Shown: positions 13,470 through 19,257 of the stretch, piece by piece | Layout: each line of letters begins with the position of its first letter | Numbering within the stretch: the first letter of the stretch is position 1 | Origin: CAZXPG01 sp964643145 | GTDB taxonomy: Bacteria > Pseudomonadota > Alphaproteobacteria > Rickettsiales > Arcanibacteraceae | Direction: 5' to 3' | NCBI GenBank assembly: GCA_964643145.1 | Contig: CAZXPG010000039.1 | Coordinates: forward strand, 1 to 19,257 | DNA: 19,257 bases | The notes under the pieces: generated by a model | Told to the model about the DNA's origin: nothing | Seen by the model: the letters and a program-made list of their open reading frames with translations, nothing else | Databases searched by the model: none | Made by a program: the position numbers and the translations under genes

Positions 13470-15272
13470 ATGATTGTGACCGATACAACCGAACAAACTC
13501 TTTCTCCTCCTCCGGTGGGTACCGATGAAGCTCCTAGAAAACCTGTTGTGGGCCAGTTAGGGGTAAAGCTTATTGAGAAAGGCTTAATTACCTCTGATCA
13601 GCTTGAAGTGGCGCTACGTGAGCAACGTGCTAACCGTGCCACTAAGCGCATGTTGGGTGATTTGCTGATTGAGATGGGGTTCATCACCGAGAATGAACTG
13701 GCGGAAGCACTGACGGAATCATCCGGTATGAAGAATATTGACCTGCAAACTGCAGTGCTTGATCCGGAACTGATCAATAAAGTGCCTAAAGATATTGCCA
13801 TGCGCTATAAGGTTATTCCAGTTTCGATGCATGATGATAGTGTGTCAGTGGCCATGACAGATGTCTATAACATCATGGCACTCGATCAGTTAAAGCGTTA
13901 TTTCCCACGTCAGCTTAAAATTGTGCCCTTCTATGCGCCTGAAACGCATATTATGGGCATTATTGATCAATATTACCGTTATGAAATGTCGATTGATGGT
14001 ATTTTGCGGGAAATTGAAAACAACAACAATGCCGCCAAGGCAGCACAGAGTAATTCCAGCGCCAAAGTAGCTCCACCCGACCCAGAAACCCTGAAATCGG
14101 GCTATGTCAACCCTACCGTCCGTTTGGTTGATGCGTTGCTGCTTGATGCCATTAAAAGCGGCGCATCGGATATTCACTTTGAGCCAGAAGCAACGGTGCT
14201 GCGCTTGCGTTATCGTATTGATGGCCAGATGACGCAAATCCGCAGTTTCCATAAAGACTATCTGCAAGGAATTCTGGTGCGTATGAAAATTATCGCTGGG
14301 ATGAATATCACCGAAACCCGTTTCCCGCAGGATGGGCGTATCAGCTATAGCATGTTTGGCCGTGCGGTGGATTTCCGTGTAGCAACGCAGCCGACCATTC
14401 ATGGTGAGAATATCGTGATGCGTATCCTGGATAAAAAATCCTCGATTGTGCCGCTCAGCGCGCTGGGCTTCAGCGATTCTAACGGGAAGCTATTGCAAAA
14501 AATGCTGAAGCGTCCGGAAGGAATTGTGATTGTGACTGGCCCTACGGGAAGCGGTAAAAGTACAACGCTTTATTCTATCCTGAACTTTATCAACTCCATT
14601 GATAAGAATATTATGACGCTGGAAGATCCGGTAGAATATCAACTGCCGCTGATACGTCAGGCCAACGTGCGTGAAGGGTCGGGAATGAGCTTCACCGACG
14701 GGATTAAATCTCTCATGCGTCAAGACCCGGATATTATCTTTATCGGGGAGGTGCGTGATGCCGCCACCGCCACCATGGCACTGCGTGCCGCAATGACGGG
14801 ACACCAGGTGTTTACTTCACTTCATACCAATGATGCGCTGGGGGCAATTCCCCGTTTGGTTGATATTGGTGTGAGCCCGCAGCTTATCTCTGGCTCGGTG
14901 ATCTGTATTCTGGCGCAGCGTTTGGCACGTAAGCTTTGCCCACATTGTAAGGAAGCGGAAGCAGCCACCCCAGAGGAATGCCGTGTCTTAGGTGTTGATC
15001 CAAGCAACCCGCCCCAGATATATCACCGTATTGGCTGTGATAAATGTAAAAATACCGGTACTAAAGGCCGTGTGGCTATCAGTGAAATTCTACCAGTTGA
15101 TAAAGGGTTGGATGAACTGATTGCCAGGGAAGCCACCCGTAGGGAAATGCTTGACCATGCGCTTTCACATGGGCTTACTCCCATGCTTGAAGATGGGGTG
15201 TTGAAAGTGCTGCAAGGCACGATTGACCTTCAGGAGTTGATTGATACTATTGATATGACAAGCAGGTTGTAA
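13470..15272 (+). CDS. Type IV pilus/type II secretion assembly ATPase (PilB/GspE)
   Basis: A hexameric cytoplasmic ATPase that drives pilus or pseudopilus extension. It has 600 residues from ATG 13470; an in-frame TTG at 13449 would sit almost at the predicted transcription start and is less likely. An N-terminal MshEN-type domain (GVKLIEKGLITSDQLEVAL, then MGFITENELAEAL) is followed by the ATPase core with Walker A GPTGSGKST (357-365), the Asp box, and Walker B DIIFIGEVRD (421-430, Glu427). A zinc-binding tetracysteine module follows: CPHC (490-493) and CDKC (523-526). All catalytic parts are present. The partner pilC starts 3 nt after its stop codon. PilB and GspE cannot be separated from sequence alone, and no pilin, prepilin peptidase or secretin gene is in the window. 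Confidence 0.93.
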   Translation: MIVTDTTEQTLSPPPVGTDEAPRKPVVGQLGVKLIEKGLITSDQLEVALREQRANRATKRMLGDLLIEMGFITENELAEALTESSGMKNIDLQTAVLDPELINKVPKDIAMRYKVIPVSMHDDSVSVAMTDVYNIMALDQLKRYFPRQLKIVPFYAPETHIMGIIDQYYRYEMSIDGILREIENNNNAAKAAQSNSSAKVAPPDPETLKSGYVNPTVRLVDALLLDAIKSGASDIHFEPEATVLRLRYRIDGQMTQIRSFHKDYLQGILVRMKIIAGMNITETRFPQDGRISYSMFGRAVDFRVATQPTIHGENIVMRILDKKSSIVPLSALGFSDSNGKLLQKMLKRPEGIVIVTGPTGSGKSTTLYSILNFINSIDKNIMTLEDPVEYQLPLIRQANVREGSGMSFTDGIKSLMRQDPDIIFIGEVRDAATATMALRAAMTGHQVFTSLHTNDALGAIPRLVDIGVSPQLISGSVICILAQRLARKLCPHCKEAEAATPEECRVLGVDPSNPPQIYHRIGCDKCKNTGTKGRVAISEILPVDKGLDELIAREATRREMLDHALSHGLTPMLEDGVLKVLQGTIDLQELIDTIDMTSRL

Positions 15273-15275
15273 TCT

Positions 15276-16478
15276 ATGCCAATGTACCGCTATAAGGCCT
15301 TGAATGAGAATGGCCGCACTGTTAAAGGCGCGCTGCAAGGGGCGAATGAAATGGACGTGGAAAGCAGGTTGGCAGGCATTGGCCTTGACCTGATTTCCTG
15401 CAAAGAGATGAAGGCGAAAAGAGTCTCTTCTTCTACAAAAATTTCACAGGAAGACTTAATTATCTTGTGTGTTCAGCTTGAACAGCTTGAGAAAGCAGGG
15501 GTGCCGCTGATTGAAGCGATCAGTGATATTCGTGATACGGCGGAATCGGCAGGGATGAAAAACCTGATGTCGGATGTGTATGAATCTATCCGTTCTGGTA
15601 ATATGTTGTCGGCTGCTTTTGGCACGCACCCCGAGGTGTTCGATAACGTGTTTGTGGGGTTGATTGCGGCAGGAGAAAAAACGGGGCGTTTAGGTGAAGT
15701 GCTCACCCATTTGGCCAATCACCTGAAATGGGTGAATGACGTGCGGAAGAAAATTAAGAAGGCGATGTATTATCCGATATTTATGCTATTTATGATGGCA
15801 GGTATTGTCAGCCTGATGATGCTTTTTGTGATTCCTAAGCTAACGGAATTCCTCCTGTCACAAAATTTTGAACTGCCGATTGCCACCAAAGCACTAATTG
15901 CCACCTCCCATGCCTTTAAGGATTATTGGTATCTGATTCTTGGTACGCCGGTGGCGATTTACCTGCTAATTACCACCCTAATACGCACGATGGAATCGGC
16001 GGCTTATATATCGGATAGGGTAAAACTTGCCATGCCTGTGCTGGGGCCCACGATTCGTAAAACGGAAATGGCCAAGTTTTGCCGATTTTTTGCCATTACC
16101 TTCCGCAGTGGTATTGGGATACTTGAATGTTTAGATATTGGTGCAAGTATTATTAGTAACCGTATTATCCGTGAGAGTATCTTTGTGGCGCGCCGCAGTG
16201 TGGCGGAAGGTAATACGCTGAATGGTTCTTTCCGCATCACCCAGCAATTCCCCGATCTGGTGCTACGTATGTTCAAAGTGGGGGAAAATAGTGGTAATCT
16301 GGATTCTTCGCTGGAAACGGTGAATTTCTTTTATGATAAAGAGGTGAATGAAGCGGTAGAGGGGATGATCGGTGTTATCCAGCCAGCACTGACGGTGATT
16401 ATGGGGTTGATTATGCTGTGGATTTCTATGGCAGTGTTTGGCCCGCTCTATGGCAGCTTCAGTCGGATGAATTTCTAG
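15276..16478 (+). CDS. Type IV pilus/type II secretion inner-membrane platform protein (PilC/GspF)
   Basis: The polytopic platform on which the PilB/GspE motor works. It has 400 residues, the usual length. It begins with the family-typical MYRYKALNENGRTVKG and contains two T2SSF repeats, each followed by membrane helices: about 167-188 (IFMLFMMAGIVSLMMLFVIP), about 214-235 (YWYLILGTPVAIYLLITTLI), and near the C-terminus (LTVIMGLIMLWISMAVF). The GEKTGRLGEVL and GENSGNLDSSLE segments are the conserved motifs of the two repeats. Three nt separate it from pilB, so the two form an operon that ends at repeat copy 5. Confidence 0.93.
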   Translation: MPMYRYKALNENGRTVKGALQGANEMDVESRLAGIGLDLISCKEMKAKRVSSSTKISQEDLIILCVQLEQLEKAGVPLIEAISDIRDTAESAGMKNLMSDVYESIRSGNMLSAAFGTHPEVFDNVFVGLIAAGEKTGRLGEVLTHLANHLKWVNDVRKKIKKAMYYPIFMLFMMAGIVSLMMLFVIPKLTEFLLSQNFELPIATKALIATSHAFKDYWYLILGTPVAIYLLITTLIRTMESAAYISDRVKLAMPVLGPTIRKTEMAKFCRFFAITFRSGIGILECLDIGASIISNRIIRESIFVARRSVAEGNTLNGSFRITQQFPDLVLRMFKVGENSGNLDSSLETVNFFYDKEVNEAVEGMIGVIQPALTVIMGLIMLWISMAVFGPLYGSFSRMNF

Positions 16479-16480
16479 AA

Positions 16481-16543
16481 GCCCTATACTAACCTCAGTT
16501 TTGGATAAGCCGCGTTTATCCAAAACTGAGGTTATGTATAGGC
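16481..16543. repeat. Palindromic repeat, copy 5, with extended stem at a convergent gene border
   Basis: Core arms at 16496-16510 and 16514-16528 with loop CGC and one mismatch in the right arm (GTTTATCC). TAACCTCAG and CTGAGGTTA extend pairing to about 21 bp. Flanking GCCCTATAC and GTATAGGC pair further with single-base bulges, giving an inverted repeat of about 60 bp. It lies between the pilC stop and the convergent SDR gene, and its last three bases (16532-16534) are the SDR stop codon. It probably works as a bidirectional terminator or 3'-end stabiliser. Confidence 0.92.
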
Positions 16544-17278
16544 TGCCCGTTCCAGATGCCTGCCTCCGTCTAAGGCAATCATCTGGCCGGTCATGCTAGG
16601 GGTGGCTAGAATGAACTGTACCACGCGTGCAATTTCCTCAGGCGAGCTGCTAATACCAAGTGGTGTTTTGTGCCAGGCATTGCTGAAGCTTTCGTTTGTC
16701 TGGCGGCTGTTGGCGAGTGCTGGCCCTGGCCCTATCGCATTGACGCGGATACGCGGTGCCAGCGTAACCGCTAGGCTCTGGGTGGCTGTCCATAGTGCAG
16801 ATTTACTGATACTGTATGAAAAGAAGTGCTGAGGTAGGCTCCAGACGGCATAATCAAGGATGTTAATCACATTCCCTATTGTTCCTTCCGGCAACTGGGC
16901 GGCAAAATCTTGCATAAGTACAATGGGTGCGCGTAGATTAACCTCCATATGCTTATCCCAAGAGGTGCGGCTTTGGGTGGCTAGTGTGTCATTCTTAAAG
17001 AAAGAAGCATTATTGATGAGGCATGTTGCCATGCCAAGCTGTGCTTCTAGTTGTGGAAATAATGCTTTCACGGCAGCTTCATCAGAAAGATCTGCCTGGA
17101 TAGCGATGGCGCGTCTACCACGTGCGTGAATATCAGCAAGCAGAAATTCTACCTCGGCTTTGGCATGATGGTAATGGATAGCAATATCCCACCCTGCTTT
17201 GGCCAAGTCATGGGCAATGACCGCGCCAATACGTCTGGCAGCACCGGTTATCAGGGCAATAGGGGCACAAGAGGGCAT
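16532..17278 (-). CDS. SDR oxidoreductase, pteridine reductase/FolM-like
   Basis: A short-chain dehydrogenase of 248 residues with an NAD(P)-binding Rossmann fold. The glycine motif TGAARRIG (11-18) is the TGxxxRxG form typical of pteridine reductases, and NNASFF (89-94) matches the NNAS block. The catalytic positions are Asp142, Tyr155 and Lys159; Asp replaces the usual SDR serine, and the 13- and 4-residue spacings equal the Asp-Tyr-Lys set of PTR1-type pteridine reductases. It likely reduces dihydropterins or dihydrofolate (FolM-like), although no folate genes are nearby. The stop codon lies inside repeat copy 5. The leader before the ATG shares a 17-mer with prmA. Confidence 0.85.
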   Translation of the reverse strand: MPSCAPIALITGAARRIGAVIAHDLAKAGWDIAIHYHHAKAEVEFLLADIHARGRRAIAIQADLSDEAAVKALFPQLEAQLGMATCLINNASFFKNDTLATQSRTSWDKHMEVNLRAPIVLMQDFAAQLPEGTIGNVINILDYAVWSLPQHFFSYSISKSALWTATQSLAVTLAPRIRVNAIGPGPALANSRQTNESFSNAWHKTPLGISSSPEEIARVVQFILATPSMTGQMIALDGGRHLERAAYT

Positions 17279-17283
17279 ATAGT

Positions 17284-17300
17284 CTGCTCACTGTTCAAAA
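17284..17300 (-). promoter_or_regulatory. Shared leader motif before the SDR gene
   Basis: On the minus strand, TTTTGAACAGTGAGCAG ends 5 nt before the SDR ATG, matching the prmA leader (13270-13286) at 16 of 17 positions. Its upstream end runs into the half-palindrome at 17296-17310, as if repeat and leader had recombined. Confidence 0.4.
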
Positions 17301-17310
17301 CTGAGGTTAT
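17296..17310 (+). repeat. Palindromic repeat, half copy 6
   Basis: CAAAACTGAGGTTAT matches the outer right end of the repeat (CAAAACTGAGGTTA). The inner arm, the loop and the left arm are absent, so it cannot form the hairpin. It lies in the divergent SDR/kef promoter region and looks like a truncated or recombined remnant. Confidence 0.65.
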
Positions 17311-17335
17311 ATACCAAAACCACTCTGTACATGAT

Positions 17336-17364
17336 TTTAGACTATTTCCCTCATAAATTATAAT
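17336..17364 (+). promoter_or_regulatory. Promoter of the Kef-type antiporter gene
   Basis: TTTAGA (17336-17341, four of six matches), a 17-bp spacer and a perfect TATAAT (17359-17364) in a markedly AT-rich stretch. The start would be near 17371, leaving a ~94-nt untranslated leader before ATG 17465. Confidence 0.5.
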
Positions 17365-17464
17365 ATTCTTTAATAATTTTGCTATATACTAAAAAACAAC
17401 TTGAAGAGTAATTTTCAATTATTTTATTGTAGTTATCCGTTAGACTGTCATAATACAGGAATCT

Positions 17465-19177
17465 ATGCAAACAATTCAATTCCTTCCCCATCTTCTTATC
17501 TTGCTTTCTACGGCTGTTTTTGTGGTGGCAATATTCAAGCGCTTGAATTTAAGCCCGGTGCTTGGCTATTTTGTGGCGGGAGCTTTTATTGGTGAATATG
17601 GGTTTGGTATCGTCACTGCCCGTGAAACCAGTACCTTTGGCGAATTTGGCATTGTGTTCCTGCTGTTTGCCATTGGGTTGGAGTTGACATTTGAACGGTT
17701 AAAGGCTATGCGGCGGCATGTGTTTGGTTTTGGTACGCTGCAAGTGTTACTCTCAGGTGGGCTTATTGGCCTATTGGTTTTTACGCTCGGTGGCAGTATG
17801 AATGCGGCTATTATTATCGGTGGTGGTCTTGCGCTTTCCTCCACCGCGATTGTGCTGCAAGTGCTGGCGGAACATCGCAGGCAGGCCACGCAGGTGGGGC
17901 GGCTGGCACTTGCTACGCTGCTTATGCAAGATTTTGCCGTAGTACCACTGCTTGTACTGATGCCACTGCTTGCCGGTTCCAAAGCGGGTATCATGGGGGC
18001 GATGGCTATTGCCTTTATTAAAGCACTTGTTGCCCTAGTTGCTATTTTTATTGTGGGGCGGTTGGCTCTCCGGCCTCTTTTCTCAATTATCAGCTCATCT
18101 AATACGGCTAAAAGCAATGAACTCTTTGTAGCGACTACCTTATTAATTGCACTAGGGGCTGCATGGGGCACCGAGCATATGGGGCTTTCCTTAGCACTAG
18201 GAGCGTTTGTGGCGGGGCTGTTGGTCGCTGAAACTGAATTCCAGCATCAGGTAGAAGATAGTATTAACCCGTTTAAGGGGCTATTCCTTGGTCTTTTCTT
18301 TATGACGGTAGGCATGGCGGTGGATATTAATCTGGTGATTGCCAAACTGCCGCTCATATTGCTTATTTCTATCGGTGTTATCATCGTGAAGGCGGCGATT
18401 ATCATTACCCTCTGCCTGCTGTTCCGTTTTACCGTGGGGGCCTCTATTCATGCTGGGCTGTTATTATCACAAGGTGGTGAATTTGCCTTCATCCTCTTCC
18501 GCTTAGCAGCCGATAAAAATATCCTTGACCCAGAGCTGGGGCAGATATTATTGCTGGTGGTGACGGTCACTATGGCACTCACGCCGCTGCTGTCTGCCAT
18601 TGGCCACTGGTGTGAAGCTAAAATTGATAAAGGCAAGAGTGATATGGACTATATCACCAAAGGGGTGGCCGATCTTGAGAACCATGTGATTATTGCCGGG
18701 CTTGGGCGTGTGGGCAAGATGGTGGCAAGCTTGCTTGAAGAAGAAGGTGTGCACTATGTAGCAGTGGATGCCGATAGCAAAACAGTGGATGATGCCCATG
18801 CCCATGGCTTTCCTGCCTATTCTGGCGATGCGGCCAGCCCACCATTGCTGCGTGCGCTGGGGATTGAACGGGCGCAATCGGTGATTATTACAGTGGAAGA
18901 TGATGCTATACTCCGTCGCATCACCTCTACAATCAAGAGTTGTTTCCCTTCTGTAACGGTTATCGTCCGTGCCAAAGATTTAACCAATGCCGCTGAATTG
19001 ACCAAAGCCGGTGCGCATGTCATTGTGCCGGAAACCTATGAAACTGGACTACAGCTTGGTGGTGCTGTCCTGAAATCGGTTGGTATCAGTGAATGGGAAG
19101 TGAGCCGCCTGAAGAACCAATTTCGTGCGGGGAATTATGTATTGGCAAAAATTAGTAGAGAGCAAGCAGCAGAATAA
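17465..19177 (+). CDS. Kef-type K+/H+ antiporter (CPA2) with RCK domain
   Basis: A monovalent cation:proton antiporter of the CPA2 family, probably a potassium efflux system controlling cytoplasmic pH or electrophile stress. It has 570 residues. The N-terminal ~390 residues hold ~12 membrane helices with family motifs: LGYFVAGAFIGE, LLFAIGLELTFERL, LMQDFAVVPLL (with the transport Asp) and LLLSQGGEFAFIL. The RCK/TrkA-N domain follows, with nucleotide-binding GLGRVG (412-417) and VAVDADSK. AGGA precedes the ATG by 4 nt. No kefF or kefG partner is adjacent, so glutathione gating is uncertain. The stop TAA (19175-19177) lies in the repeat remnant copy 7. Confidence 0.91.
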   Translation: MQTIQFLPHLLILLSTAVFVVAIFKRLNLSPVLGYFVAGAFIGEYGFGIVTARETSTFGEFGIVFLLFAIGLELTFERLKAMRRHVFGFGTLQVLLSGGLIGLLVFTLGGSMNAAIIIGGGLALSSTAIVLQVLAEHRRQATQVGRLALATLLMQDFAVVPLLVLMPLLAGSKAGIMGAMAIAFIKALVALVAIFIVGRLALRPLFSIISSSNTAKSNELFVATTLLIALGAAWGTEHMGLSLALGAFVAGLLVAETEFQHQVEDSINPFKGLFLGLFFMTVGMAVDINLVIAKLPLILLISIGVIIVKAAIIITLCLLFRFTVGASIHAGLLLSQGGEFAFILFRLAADKNILDPELGQILLLVVTVTMALTPLLSAIGHWCEAKIDKGKSDMDYITKGVADLENHVIIAGLGRVGKMVASLLEEEGVHYVAVDADSKTVDDAHAHGFPAYSGDAASPPLLRALGIERAQSVIITVEDDAILRRITSTIKSCFPSVTVIVRAKDLTNAAELTKAGAHVIVPETYETGLQLGGAVLKSVGISEWEVSRLKNQFRAGNYVLAKISREQAAE

Positions 19178-19203
19178 GCCGTGCTTATCTAAAACTGAGA
19201 TTA
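19174..19203 (+). repeat. Palindromic repeat, truncated copy 7
   Basis: ATAAGC (19174-19179), loop CGT, GCTTAT and the full right arm with one change (CTAAAACTG), then AGATTA. The outer left arm is replaced by the end of the kef coding sequence, and the TAA of the left arm is the kef stop codon. The 6-bp inner palindrome remains. Confidence 0.8.
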
Positions 19204-19252
19204 ACTATACTGAAACCACTTGAAGAGTGGTTTCAGTATAGTCCTTATTTTT
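19204..19252 (+). terminator. Intrinsic terminator after the Kef-type gene
   Basis: A perfect 17-bp stem, ACTATACTGAAACCACT (19204-19220) with its complement at 19226-19242, loop TGAAG, then CCTTATTTTT. It abuts repeat copy 7 without a gap. This is the strongest terminator signal in the window. Confidence 0.85.
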
Positions 19253-19257
19253 GCGTT

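Noticed and set aside
9..19203. CRISPR array
   Set aside because: The repeats are kilobases apart, palindromic throughout and not separated by uniform spacers, and no cas genes are present.

Overview
The window looks like chromosomal backbone of a moderate-GC bacterium, most likely an alphaproteobacterium. That placement is an inference from gene content and protein style (lepA next to gatCAB, long-form HPF, pteridine-reductase-type SDR), not from a marker gene. Nearly all space is filled by recognisable housekeeping genes. There are no transposases, phage genes, CRISPR arrays, tRNAs or rRNAs. What sets the window apart is a family of short palindromic repeats in its intergenic gaps.

Layout. 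1-213: one palindrome copy and a structured leader of unknown role. 214-2225 (+): a small one-helix membrane protein translationally coupled to an MsbA-type lipid flippase. 2250-9189 (-): lepA, gatC, gatA, gatB and thiC, transcribed in that order and tightly packed (gatC/gatA and gatB/thiC overlap). 9190-9734: a gene-poor, palindrome-dense gap. 9735-10926 (+): the long ribosome-hibernation factor hpf, its terminator, and an unknown glycine-rich membrane protein. 10923-13263 (-): a ClC H+/Cl- antiporter preceded by prmA. 13363-16478 (+): a 19-codon small ORF, then pilB/gspE and pilC/gspF. 16532-17278 (-): an SDR with pteridine-reductase catalytic spacing. 17465-19177 (+): a Kef-type K+/H+ antiporter, followed by a repeat remnant and a strong hairpin terminator.

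Functional themes are translation (GatCAB amidation of Asp/Glu-tRNA, EF4, HPF, L11 methylation), envelope and ion homeostasis (MsbA, ClC, Kef), cofactors (ThiC, pteridine reduction) and a type IV pilus/type II secretion motor pair without its pilin genes.

The most unusual element is the repeat. It has two 15-bp arms, CAGTTTTGGATAAGC and its complement, around a variable 3-nt loop, usually ending in AGGTTA. Five complete or near-complete copies and two half copies lie at gene borders. They supply the stop codons of two genes, create spurious in-frame N-terminal extensions on lepA and clc, and in two places sit exactly 14 nt from a second hairpin (AATAATG...CATTATT), suggesting a composite mobile or regulatory module.
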